From: Pseudozyma flocculosa PF-1
Lineage: Eukaryota > Basidiomycota > Ustilaginomycetes > Ustilaginales > Ustilaginaceae
NCBI RefSeq assembly: GCF_000417875.1
Contig: NW_006920872.1
Span: 168,197-232,196, forward strand
Direction: 5' to 3'
DNA: 64,000 nucleotides
Below are positions 11,398-20,989 of this stretch, in pieces. Numbering within the stretch: the stretch's first letter is position 1; every line of letters starts with the position of its first letter. Both the position numbers and the translations under genes were made by a program. Under the pieces are notes generated by a model. It did not search any database. It was not told the DNA's origin and was given only the letters and a program-made list of their open reading frames with translations.

Positions 11398-12852
11398 TCA
11401 CTTTTGCCAAGCCTGGCAGGTGACCCAGTTGTCGTAGACCTCTCCCTTCTTCAGCAGCGAGGCGCCGCCGCCCCACTGTTCGAGCGAGGAGTGGAGGAAG
11501 CCGCAGTGGGGTGCGCCAAACTCGATCATGATGGCGCTCCTCTGCCCGTTGCCCAGCTTGCCCTCGCCCTCGACGTTGCGGCGGTGGACGTACTTCATCT
11601 CGCCGCCAGACTTGTCGGCGGGCGCCGGCGCCGGCGGCTGGCCCTCGGTACAGTAGATCTGGGTGCCGGCCTGGTTTGAGTGGAAGGTGAGCGAGATGCC
11701 CGTCGTGTCCGACGTGACGCGCATGCGGCGGGCGCGCTCGTGGCAGAGATCGGCGGCATCGGAGCTGGCAAGTCCGCCGGCGGGCCCCCAGACGTAAAAG
11801 TGGTCGTAGCCACTCGAGAGGCGGCCGTGGTCGATGACCTTGCCGTCGGGCGCATCCCAGTCGTGGCGTTGGCCCTCGTCGTCAGGCTTGGAGAGGTCGA
11901 TGACGGTGCCGTCGGCAATCATCTTGGCGTCGAGGCCGAGGCGCTTGACTCCCTTGGCCGGGTCGACGGGGTAGAGCTGCACGATGTGCTTGTCGATGCG
12001 ACCCTGCTCGGAGCGTGCCTCGGGTTTGGTCGACGAAGAGCTGAGGTTGAAGCCCCAGTGCTGGGTGAGGTTGAGCGGGGTGGCGGCCACGTCGTCGAGG
12101 ATCTTTGCGCGGTAGCGGATGAGGAAGCTGCCCTCTGACGTTCCGAGCAGCGGGGAGCGCGTCTCTCCCTCTGTGGCGGCCGACGCGGGCAGGACGGCGA
12201 CGAGGACTTCGACGCGGAGCCTGCCCGGGTATCCGTTGTCGCCGTGCGGGGATTCGATGGCAAAGATGGCGCTGGATGCAGGCGATTCTGCCCCGGGCTG
12301 GCTGGTGTATCCCGAGTTGAAGAAGAGCTGCGAGTCTGCGTCGGCTACGTGCTGCCAGATGGCGCGGTCAAAGGGGCCCTTTTGCTCGATCGAATCCGGG
12401 GACGAGAGCGAGGCGGGCGCGGGGCCGCCATGGAGCGAAACGCCGCCAGCGCCTGCACAGCAACAAGATGAGCAAGAGAGGCGTCCCAGAATGGACCGCG
12501 ACGGTCAGCAGCAGCGATTGACGCTGCAGGGGGGAGAAAGGGAGCCACTCCACTCACTGAACTCGGGAACGTCTACGTTTAGGCGTTGTCCATCTGCCAG
12601 GTCGAGTTTGAGGTTTCCAGCGGGGAGCCTGTTTGCAAAGCGGCCGATGACGGGGCCGAAAAAGTTTCTGCCGGCGTCGAGGTGGTCCTTTGGGTTCTGG
12701 GGTGCGACAATGAGGTCCGTCTGCTGTTCGCCGCCATCTGCGCTGTCGAGGGTGAGGGACTGGATGGTGAGGCCAAAGGGGATGACGGATGCGCGGAGGC
12801 GTGCGTGCGGGTGCTGGAGGTGGATGGGCTTGAAGGGGTCGTAGGCGGGCAT
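11398..12852 (-). CDS. Aldose 1-epimerase / galactose mutarotase-like protein, 2 exons, 449 aa
   Basis: Predicted to interconvert the anomers of aldohexoses such as galactose or glucose. Exon 1 is 12852-12558 and exon 2 12452-11398 (TGA); the phase-1 junction yields EFSAGGVSLHGGP. Family landmarks: the substrate-binding block GRNFFGPVIGRFANR near residue 70, the SLHGGP turn at about 104, and the catalytic-His block NLTQHWGFNL (His about 230). A late IEFGAPHCGF segment differs from bacterial GalM. No signal peptide is evident, so a cytosolic location is inferred. At 449 residues it is longer than typical (about 340), with Pro/Ala-rich insertions near the C-terminus. It might be a paralogue with another hexose-phosphate-like specificity; the family assignment is firmer than the substrate. 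Divergent from the OCT1-like gene. Confidence 0.85.
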
Positions 12853-13334
12853 GGTGGGCAGGTGCTTGCTTGAGGGGATCGTGGGAGGTGCTGGGTGAAG
12901 CGAGATGGGCTCGAGGGTGGTGGGCGGTCGGTGGGTCTTATACCAGGATGAGGGCGAGGATGAGGGCGAGGGACAGCAGCTGTCCCCGCCGCCAGAAGAT
13001 GGCGAGGAGGGAGGGGTGGCCCCTGCACCAGCGACGGACAGTTCGCCGGTTGTGCACGGCATTCTTAAGATTCTTGCATCTGGCTTGCCGCTCCCTCCAC
13101 TCTGGCCGTCGGCAATCTGGTCGAATCGCCGGTGCCACCAACCCCGAGGCCCGCCATCGGATCCGATCTACGGCTGAGCCCTCCAACTTTGCGGCACTCG
13201 GGACATCGGGCCCCACCGGCCGGCCTCGAATAATGCGCTCCACTTGTTGGCCATTCGACTTTGGACTTCTTCTTGGCGCCTTGGGCCACCACGGCCACCA
13301 CCACCACCCCCGACCCAACCCTGCCGCTCGCATC
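12853..13334. promoter_or_regulatory. Divergent intergenic region mutarotase / mitochondrial intermediate peptidase
   Basis: 482 bp between two opposed start codons. It is open in the OCT1 frame, but the translation upstream of ATG 13335 is low-complexity and not presequence-like. It holds both promoters. I see no clear TATA box. Confidence 0.5.
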
Positions 13335-16079
13335 ATGGCAGCCAGGGCATCCTCACGCCTCTACAGGCATGCCAAACTGTCCATACCCACTCGCGCACCA
13401 ACGGCATCCTCGCTTCCGTCCACACAACGCCACTCAGCATGCCGCTCACCACAGACACCACCGCTGCTGGCCACACCACCATCCCTTCGTCGCCACCGCC
13501 ACTCGACCGCCATCTTCAAGCCATCCCCATCCCTATCAGCAGCAGCCCAGACCCTGCCGCCCCTCTCCTCGATCAACGCCGCAGACCATGAACGCGACAA
13601 CCAGCTCCTCAGAGCACTCTTCGACAACCCGTCCGCATCCTCCTCAGCCTCGTCCGCGTCGCCCGCCGCAATGGCACCCACCGGCCTCTTCCAGATCCCC
13701 TCCCTCACATCCCCGCAGCACTTTATCGACCTTGCACAGCACACCCTCGCACGCGCACAGCTCCTAGTAGACCGCATCGCACGCGCAAACAACCCAGACA
13801 CCCCCCCGCACGAGCTCGCCCAGGTCGTACGCAACCTCGACCGCCTCAGCGACCTCCTCTGCGGCGTAATCGACATGGCCGAACTCGTGCGCAACGCACA
13901 TCCGGACCCCTACTGGGCATCCGCCGCAAACGCCGCCTACGAGTACCTCTGCGGGTACATGAACGTGCTCAACACCCACACCGGCCTCTACGCCGTCCTC
14001 AAAAAGATCCTCTCCGACCCCCGCATCGTAGACTCGCTCTCCGAAGAGGCCGTCGCAGTCGCAAACGTCTTCCTGCGCGACTTTGAAAAGTCCGGCATCC
14101 ACCTCGCACCAGAGCAGCGACAGCGCTTTGTCGAGCTCAGCGACGAGATCCTCGTCCTCGGCAGGGGCTTTCTCCAGGACATTGCCGGCAATGGCGCCGA
14201 CGAGGCCGATGGCGACGGCGCCAACCCCTATGCCAAGGCCAACGCCAACACGGCTTCGCCATCGCCCCACGAGCAGCCCGTCGAGATCCCGCTCGCTTGG
14301 CTCAAGGGCATGAACCCCACTCTCGTAAACGCCCTCCGCTCCAGCTGCCACGACGCCACCGACTCGTCGCTGTTCTTCTCGCCATCTGAACATCCCTGGG
14401 CGTTCCAGACCATCCTCAAGCACTCGCCAGACGAGCAGGCGCGCAAGGTGGCCTTTGCCGCCGCCAACTCGGCCAGCGCCGCACAGATCCAGCGCCTGGA
14501 GCGCCTGCTCAAGGCGCGCGCCGAGCTCGCCGTCTTGACGGGCGCCTCGTCGTACGCCGAAATGTCGCTGGGCGACAAGATGGCAAAGAAGCCCGACAAC
14601 GTCGAGGAGTTTCTGCGCGCCCTCACCAACCACCACCGGCCTCGGGCGGCGCGCGACATGGACAAGCTGCGCCGCCTCAAGCTCAAGGACCAGCTCGCCC
14701 GCCTCAACGGCGACGCGCGCACCCTGGCCGCCTCGCACACCCAGCTGCCCGCCTTCCACGCCTGGGACCGCGACCTGTATACCGACGCCCACTTCCGCTC
14801 GCCCTCGATGCGCAGCGTCCAGCCCCTCTCTCCCTTCTTCTCGCTCGGCAGCGTCTTTGCCGGCCTGTCGCGCCTCTTTTCCGCCCTCTACGGCATCCGG
14901 TTGCGCGCCGCGCCCGTCGCACCGGGCGAGGTGTGGAGCGAGGGCAGCGGAGACGTGATGAAGGTCGAGGTGCTCGACGAGCGCGAGGGTGCCAAGGCGG
15001 GCGCGGGCGGCTCGACCGGCTCCACGGCGCCAGAGGGTCTGGTGGGCACCATCTACGCCGACCTGTGGAGCCGCGAGGGCAAGCCGGGCGGCGCGGCGCA
15101 CTACACTGTCCGATGCTCGCGGCGCGTCGACCTCGACGACGAGGCGGGCGACTTTGAGCACGGCCGCTCCGAGTCCGGCGGCCGCGTCCACCCCACCGAC
15201 CTTGGCGGCGACGGTGGCATCGGCAATCCGCTCCACGTCCCAACGTCGTTCCAGCGCGATCGGCCCGGGCGCTTCCAGCACCCGGTCGTGGTCCTGATGT
15301 GCGACTTCCCGCGGCCCAATGGCAGCAGCCAGACGTCGCCGTGCCTGCTCGGGTGGCACGAGGTCGAGACCCTGTTTCACGAAATGGGCCACGCCATCCA
15401 CTCGATGATCGGCCGGACGGCGTACCACAACGTTTCGGGGACGCGGTGCGCCACCGACTTTGTCGAACTGCCGTCGATCCTGATGGAGCATTTCCTCTCT
15501 TCGCCGGCCGTGATTGACGTCGTGGCTCGGCACTATGGCACGGACGCCAAGCTGCCGTACGAGCACCTCGAGACGCACCTCGCGGCCAGCAAGAGCCTCG
15601 AGGGGCTGGACACGTACCACCAGATCCAGCTGGCGACCCTCGACCAGGTCTACCACTCGAGCCGGGCCGCCCAGGACGGGTTCGACAGCAGCGCCGTTTA
15701 CGCGGCCATCGATGGCGAGATGACGCTGGGCGCCGACGATGGCGGTCTCACGTCGTCGAGCGACGGGCCGGTGCCGGTGCACCCTCAGACCAAGTTCTCG
15801 CACCTGTTCGGGTACGGCTCGACGTACTACTCGTACCTCCTCGACCGGGCGATTGCGTCGCGCGTCTTCAAGGACCTGTTTGAGCGCGATCCGCTCTCGC
15901 GCGGTGCGGGCGACAAGCTCAAGGAGGTGCTGCGGTACGGCGGCGGCAAAGACGCCTGGTCGCTCCTCGCCACCCTGCTCGGCGACGAGCGGCTAAAGGA
16001 AGGTGGGAGAGAGGCGATGCGCATCGTCGGTCGTTGGGGCATCGAGGACGAGAAGCGAGAGGCCAAGGCCAGGTTGTAG
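13335..16079 (+). CDS. OCT1: Mitochondrial intermediate peptidase (M3 metallopeptidase), 914 aa, single exon
   Basis: Removes an octapeptide from a subset of imported mitochondrial precursors after the first cleavage by the processing peptidase, in the matrix. The N-terminus (MAARASSRLYRHAKLSIPTR) is an Arg/Ser-rich presequence, which is why ATG 13335 was chosen over in-frame upstream starts. The zinc site HEMGH lies at about residues 682-686, with the downstream zinc ligand Glu at about 711 in GTRCATDFVELPS, a block characteristic of MIP/OCT1 rather than thimet oligopeptidase. Further blocks include SPCLLGWHEVETLFHEMGHA and FGYGSTYYSYLLDRAIA. The protein is longer than yeast Oct1, with a low-complexity Ser/Ala N-terminal region and a Gly-rich insertion near 15000. 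The stop is TAG 16077-16079. Confidence 0.93.
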   Translation: MAARASSRLYRHAKLSIPTRAPTASSLPSTQRHSACRSPQTPPLLATPPSLRRHRHSTAIFKPSPSLSAAAQTLPPLSSINAADHERDNQLLRALFDNPSASSSASSASPAAMAPTGLFQIPSLTSPQHFIDLAQHTLARAQLLVDRIARANNPDTPPHELAQVVRNLDRLSDLLCGVIDMAELVRNAHPDPYWASAANAAYEYLCGYMNVLNTHTGLYAVLKKILSDPRIVDSLSEEAVAVANVFLRDFEKSGIHLAPEQRQRFVELSDEILVLGRGFLQDIAGNGADEADGDGANPYAKANANTASPSPHEQPVEIPLAWLKGMNPTLVNALRSSCHDATDSSLFFSPSEHPWAFQTILKHSPDEQARKVAFAAANSASAAQIQRLERLLKARAELAVLTGASSYAEMSLGDKMAKKPDNVEEFLRALTNHHRPRAARDMDKLRRLKLKDQLARLNGDARTLAASHTQLPAFHAWDRDLYTDAHFRSPSMRSVQPLSPFFSLGSVFAGLSRLFSALYGIRLRAAPVAPGEVWSEGSGDVMKVEVLDEREGAKAGAGGSTGSTAPEGLVGTIYADLWSREGKPGGAAHYTVRCSRRVDLDDEAGDFEHGRSESGGRVHPTDLGGDGGIGNPLHVPTSFQRDRPGRFQHPVVVLMCDFPRPNGSSQTSPCLLGWHEVETLFHEMGHAIHSMIGRTAYHNVSGTRCATDFVELPSILMEHFLSSPAVIDVVARHYGTDAKLPYEHLETHLAASKSLEGLDTYHQIQLATLDQVYHSSRAAQDGFDSSAVYAAIDGEMTLGADDGGLTSSSDGPVPVHPQTKFSHLFGYGSTYYSYLLDRAIASRVFKDLFERDPLSRGAGDKLKEVLRYGGGKDAWSLLATLLGDERLKEGGREAMRIVGRWGIEDEKREAKARL

Positions 16080-16737
16080 ACGCGTCGTCGGCCTGCGGGT
16101 AGAGGTCGGAGCGGCGGATGTCGTGCCCGCGTAATCATCACACCATCCTGCGCCCTTGTCGACTGGAAACATGCAGCGAAGATGGATTGTGAAGCCGGAA
16201 AGGGACGTGACCGAATCGAAGGGCGTGAAGCGTCGCGCTGAGCGACCGAAGAGGTACAGCGTGCCCAGGACACACCGACAGCCTCGGGTTCATCTCGTCC
16301 GTCCTCTAATCGGCGGCGGAGCCTAAGCGGAGCCAGATCCACCGTTCTCTTTGCTGTTGTTCGTCGTTGAAGCAAAGTGAGGATCGACGTGAGCACGTCG
16401 GGTCCATGTTGAACCAGTCCGGCCTTGATGGCCCGTCGGCAATGCAAGCCAGCCAGCCGGCGAGGAAGCCAGCATGCAGGGTCGCCAGATTGCTCACTTG
16501 CCACTGTTCGAGCCAGACGGCCTGATGCCTCGCTGCTGGAGGACCGGCGTACGGGTTGGGCGGGTACGGAGGGGAATGGCGGGTCGAGCTGGCGCACGAC
16601 AGTCGCTTTTCGAGGTTCGTTCCTCGCAACTGCCGGGGTCGACGACGGGGTGGCTGCGCTGTTCTGCGACAACGGTGGACGACGATCGCCCTTCATGGGC
16701 GTGCCCGTGGGATGGGTGGGCCGCGGCAGGGATGGCT
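16080..16737. other. Convergent intergenic region, no gene recognised
   Basis: 658 bp between the stops of the OCT1-like gene (+) and the coiled-coil gene (-). Several frames are open on both strands, but their translations are Arg/Ser/Pro-rich and unlike any family I know. Treated as the two 3' flanks. Confidence 0.5.
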
Positions 16738-17127
16738 CTAGGTGAGGTCCCACGGATCTTCTTCGTCGTCGTCGACGATGTTGTCTGCCTGTCGATGCGA
16801 CGACACCCCCTCTCCAGCCCGTTCAGGCGCCACCGTCCGCTCCTCCTCCTCCTCCTCCTGCAGCGTCTCCCTACCCCGGGAGTCACCTTGGAGAGCATCA
16901 AGACCGCCCTGAAGACCTCGGTACCAATCCTCGACCTGGGTCTGCAGCCGAGCAACGGTGGAATGGAGGTAATCCAACCTCGTCACACCGTCCTCCTTCC
17001 TATCTCCATCTCCGCTGTCGTAGCCGTTGGAGTGCGGGTGAGAATGGGGAGGGACGAGTTGGGAGTTGAGCCGAAGACACTCGGTCGCCCGATCCATGTA
17101 CCGTCTCGACTCGTCGCCCCCTACCGC

Positions 17128-17158
<31 letters not shown>

Positions 17159-17247
17159 GTCGTCAGCATCGCATTCGACGAGCCTGCACCCGACGACAGC
17201 GTCGAGAGGTCAGAGAGGATATCTTGTAGCGTCAACCGTGTCGTCAT
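16738..17247 (-). CDS. Small coiled-coil protein of unknown function, 169 aa
   Basis: Not recognised. From ATG 17247 the N-terminus reads MTTRLTLQDILSDLSTLSSG. An Ala/Thr-rich linker follows, then an amphipathic helical stretch (YMDRATECLRLN; LDYLHSTVARLQTQVEDWYRGLQGGL) that looks like a short coiled coil, and a very acidic C-terminus (EEEEEE; DDDEEDPWDLT) to TAG 16738. Size, single exon and heptad pattern resemble small subunits of kinetochore or trafficking complexes (DASH- or BLOC-like), but I cannot assign it. The frame is open further upstream to about 17544 and would then cross the tRNA gene, so the short start is preferred. A TATATAAA box lies 176 bp upstream of this start. Confidence 0.6.
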
Positions 17248-17422
17248 AGCTGTGCTTCTACCCTTGCGTAGGTGAGGGCTGGTGCTGTGTCGCGGGAGGA
17301 ACGCTTCGACGGGCAGATGAGGATGGTGGTCGGGTGGGACGTGGAGTTGTGACAGACGCGGCAGATGCCAGCACACAGGTCGATGGGTGGTCCCTGCGGT
17401 CCATCGAAGCGCAACAAGAAAT

Positions 17423-17435
17423 TTTATATATTTTA
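17423..17435 (-). promoter_or_regulatory. TATA-like element between the coiled-coil gene and tRNA-Thr
   Basis: Reads TATATAAA on the complement, 176 bp upstream of the coiled-coil ATG. It also lies 55-67 bp upstream of the tRNA on the other strand. This is an AT island in GC-rich surroundings. Assignment to the Pol II gene, the tRNA or both is open. Confidence 0.5.
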
Positions 17436-17489
17436 CCTTTAGGCATTGAGACATCGACGGTCGGTTTAGCCAAGTTGGCGCCCGACGAA

Positions 17490-17578
17490 GCCCGTATAGC
17501 TCAGTGGTAGAGCGCGTCACTCGTATTCCGCTTGGAATCGACATGACGAGGTCCGTTGTTCAATCCAGCGTGTGGGCA
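17490..17578 (+). tRNA. tRNA-Thr (anticodon CGT) with a 17-nt intron
   Basis: The cloverleaf folds by hand. Acceptor stem GCCCGTA (17490-17496) pairs with TGTGGGC (17571-17577) using two G-T wobbles, followed by discriminator A17578. D arm: GCTC AGTGGTA GAGC. Anticodon stem: CGTCA (17515-17519) with TGACG (17544-17548). T arm: CGTTG TTCAATC CAGCG. The anticodon loop is C-T-CGT-A plus A17543, interrupted after position 37 by 17526-17542, the canonical site for nuclear tRNA introns. The internal A box (TAGCTCAGTGG) and a slightly divergent B box (GTTCAATCC) are present. It reads ACG codons, which should be frequent in this GC-rich genome. A T5 run follows 7 nt after the end. Confidence 0.88.
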
Positions 17579-17584
17579 TTTCCC

Positions 17585-17589
17585 TTTTT
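17585..17589 (+). terminator. Pol III T-run terminator of tRNA-Thr
   Basis: TTTTT 7 nt after the tRNA end, with a second run TTTTTT at 17594-17599 as backup. This is the usual Pol III termination signal. Confidence 0.8.
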
Positions 17590-18001
17590 CTCCTTTTTTC
17601 TTTTCCTTTTTGCTGAAGCCTTGAAATGAAGGTGGCCTTTTGGCTGTCGCCTTTGATATGGAGGGGGCCGGCCAGGACACTTCGGTGCGCCGTCAAGGGC
17701 CTTGCTGACGACCCGTGGTCGACCTCTGCGTCTCTGCCGTACACCGCGAGCATGGCCTCAGCTGCGGCCGTCGCCTTCCATGTCCTAGTCGTGTGCATCG
17801 CGATCGTTGTCCCTGTGCCGCCGACCTGCGACCTCTCACTCGTACTCCGGCGTCATCATCTGCCAGGCCTCTGTCCGCGTCTCACGTGCTGGATGACATG
17901 CACTCGTCCTTTCTGCGTGGATCTCGATTCTAGGTACAGTGGATCTCCGTCACAAGTGCGATGGCGTTTCCGGCGTGCCTGCGCCCGCCCAGGTGCGCAA
18001 T
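17590..18001. other. Intergenic region between tRNA-Thr and the GH31 3' end
   Basis: About 410 bp. It contains a CACGTG E-box at 17883-17888 that could be chance. No gene recognised; it is the 3' flank of the alpha-glucosidase gene. Confidence 0.5.
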
Positions 18002-20989
18002 CTACTCGAGACGGATGGTGAATCCGCGCTGGATCTTGAATTTGAGGCCGGACAGGGTGAGGGTCCTGTTCTCGGCGCTGTAGACGACCGACTTGGCGTC
18101 GACCTTTTTGCCGCCGAGCACGGCCGAGCGCGCGCGGTCGACGTTGGCAAAGACGACCTTGTCAAAGTGCACCTTGGTCCTGTAGCCAAACGAGCCGTCG
18201 ACGGTGAGCTTGTCGTCGGCAAAGGCGAAGCGGATGTCCGAGGCCGTCTTGCTGTGGATCGAGACGCCGTCGTCGAGGCGGAGGTAGCCCGACGCCCTGC
18301 CCTCGGCGTCGGGCGCGACGACGAGCGTAAAGTCGCGCGTGCGCAGCTCGGTCGTCGTCATGGCGCCCTCGGAGCGCATCGGCACCACGGCGCCGCCGCG
18401 GATGTGGAGCGGGATGTCGGTGTACTCTGCCTTTTGCGTCACGTTCTTGCCCTCGCCGCGCACGGGCTGGAGCGTGAAAAAGTCGTAAAAGAGGTCGTCG
18501 GGCACGTAGAACTCGGCCGTGGTGCTGTTCTCGGCCATGGCGGGCGAGACGAGCAGGTGGTCGCCGTAGTAGAACTGCGTCTCGATGCCAAACGTCTGCG
18601 CGTCGGCGGGATGCTTGTAGAAGAGCGGAGAGAGGACCGGCTTGCCCGTCTGCTCGGCCTCGTGCAGCGCCGTGTACAGGTAGTCGAGCAGGCGGTAGCG
18701 GATGTCGAGCGCCTTCTTGGCCGCCTCGGTCACCAGCGGCCAGCGGTAGAACTCCTGGCCAATGTTGGGCGGCTCGCCGTTGTGGTTGCGGAAAAAGGGG
18801 CTAAACGCGCCCAGGAAGGCCCAGCGCGCGCACAGCGTCTCGGTGGCGTTGTTGCCAAAGCCGCACGTGTCGGCGCCCACGACGGGGATCTGGTAGATGG
18901 ACGCAAACGCCAGCATCTGCCGGATCGTGCTCGTGTAGCCCGCCCACTCGCTCAGGTTGTCGCCCAGCCACTTGCCCGTCGAGTTGCCCGAACCGGCGAA
19001 GGTCGACCGCGTGATGATCAGCGGCCGCTCGCCCGGACGACGGTTCAGCAGCGCCTTGCGCGTCTCGGCGCCCATCATGTGGCCGTAGATGTTGTGGACG
19101 TCGTACTCGCGCTCGCCGTTGGCGTGGACGAGCGCCGTGGACGCCGTAAAGTCCGAGATGTTCTTCGAGACGCCCGCATCGACCACACCGTCAGCGCCCG
19201 AGGGAGCGGCGCGGACGTCGTTGATGCGGTAGGGCGGGTAGAGCCACTTGTTGTCGAGCTGAGCCGACGCCTCGTCCGACTGACGCTTCTGGAAAAAGCC
19301 GGGCACGCGAGGCGGAGGGTTGCGCACCGGCGGGGCGACGGGAGGCAGGTTCTTTTCCTCCGACACACGGTCCGGGTTGGCTTCGAGGTAGGGCAGGAAC
19401 GAGGCGGGCTGTGTGGTCGGAGGAGGAGGTGTATGAGAGGAGGATAGACAGAGACGGGAGCGGGGAACGCAATGTCGAGGTCAGCGGCGGCTCAGTGCTG
19501 GCGATGGCGCGGCTGCGACCGGGGCGCACCTCGTTCATGTCGATCCAGATGGCGTCGACGTCGACGCCGGTCTTGGGGCTAAAGAAGCGCTCAACCTCGC
19601 TGGTCCACCACTTGCTCGTGTTGGCGGCGAACCAATCCGGGAAGACGACGCGTCCGGGCCAGACGACGCCGCTGTCGTAGAGGGAACCGTCCTCGTTCTT
19701 GAGGAGCACGTCCTGCTCCTTTGCGCGCTCGAGCGAGGGGTAGTTGTCGCGCACGGCCATGGCGGGGTCGATCATGAGCACATAGTGCTGGTCGTTGTCG
19801 TGGAGCGTGTCGACGAGCGAGCGGACCTTGTCGAGCGGGTAGTTGTCCGGGTTGGTGGTGAAGATGGCGCGCTTGTCCATGTAGTCGATGTCGGTCCACA
19901 TCGTCTCGAGCGGGATGCCCGCGGCCGAGTAGTTGGCGACGACCTCGGCGACCTCGTAGACGTCGCGGTAGCCGTAGCGGCACTGGTGCAGGCCGAGACC
20001 CCAGTAGGGGGAGCCGACGGGGCGGCCGATCACGTCGGTGTACTGCTTGGCCACCGAGGTCGGGTCGGGTCCCTGCATGAAAAAGAGGTCGATGATGCCG
20101 CCGAGGGTGTTGTACTCGAGCGCCCTTCCGCCGTCGGGGAACTTGACGTCGAGGCCGTTGCTGGTCAGCAGGAAGACGCCGTGGGTCGAGGGGCCCGAAT
20201 CGGTGAGGCGGTGATCGAAGTAGATGGGGTGCGAGCCGTACAGATTGGTGCGCGAGGGGACGCCGTAGGCATCGCGGGCCCACAGGGTGCGGCTGTAGTT
20301 GGCCTGAGTGATGGGCAGGCGCAAGTTGTCGTTGTGGTCGCCGACGCCGTAGATGGAGGCGTTTTCGGGGAGCGAGGTGCGCAGGCGGACGTACTGCTCC
20401 TCGAAGATGAGGGGCGAGCCGGCCGTGTCAAAGAGGACCTCGTCGCCGCGGCTGACCTTGAAGGAAAAGGGCGAGTCGACGTGCTCAAACTTGAGCTTGG
20501 ACTTGTCCTTGGAGACGCCCGTGGACCCGAACTCGGGGTAGCGGCCAATGTCCTGGGGCACGACGTGGGCCTTGTTCTCGGCGTCGGTGATGCGCACGCG
20601 CAGGCGGTCCTCTGCGGAAGTCAACGGGGCAGAAGGTCGCCGGAAAGTCGACATCAGCCGTAAGTTCGAAGACACGCGCGTCAGGAGGGGCCGTACTCAC
20701 GGCTGTCGTAGTTGACTGCGAGCTTGAGGACGGGGTAGTCTGGGCCATAGGCGCTGCAGGGGTCTCCGGCGAGGCGGAGGGTGGCGGTGAGGCCGTGGGC
20801 CGTGGTCTTGACGTCCGAGGCGGCATAGCCGGGGCAGCTGTCGACGTCGGCGGTGTGCTCGACGGGCGAAGGGATGAACTTGGGGGGAACCTCTTTGGCG
20901 TCCTGGCGGGGCACGAGCACCGGATTGGCGGCGGCCAGCGACGTGGCGAGGGCCACGAGCGAGGCGAGGGCGGCAAACGAGGTCCTCAT
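18002..20989 (-). CDS. Secreted GH31 alpha-glucosidase, 3 exons, 925 aa
   Basis: Releases glucose from the non-reducing end of maltose, starch-type oligomers or related alpha-glucosides. Exons on the complement: 20989-20701, 20611-19530 and 19408-18002 (TAG). A signal peptide starts at ATG 20989 (MRTSFAALASLVALATSLAAA). The GH31 nucleophile is Asp454 in WIDMNEPASF, assembled exactly across the exon 2/3 junction. The acid/base is Asp607 in GKWLGDN. Other family blocks are SPYWGLGLHQCRYGYRD, GGALEY-like FPDGGRALEYNTLGG and ADTCGFGNN. There are many N-x-S/T sites, consistent with a secreted or wall-bound glycoprotein. Specificity between maltase, glucoamylase-like and alpha-xylosidase-type enzymes cannot be fixed by eye. 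A TATA box lies 171 bp upstream. Confidence 0.93.

Noticed and set aside
13764..15803. A 679-codon open frame on the complement opposite the OCT1-like gene
   Set aside because: Antisense mirror of the M3 peptidase; no recognisable domain.
16738..17544. Longer start for the 169-aa coiled-coil protein at about 17544
   Set aside because: It would read through the tRNA-Thr gene and the TATA-like element; the N-terminal extension is low-complexity.
17939..19447. A 502-codon + strand frame opposite the GH31 gene
   Set aside because: Mirror frame; the complement has signal peptide, nucleophile and acid/base motifs of GH31.
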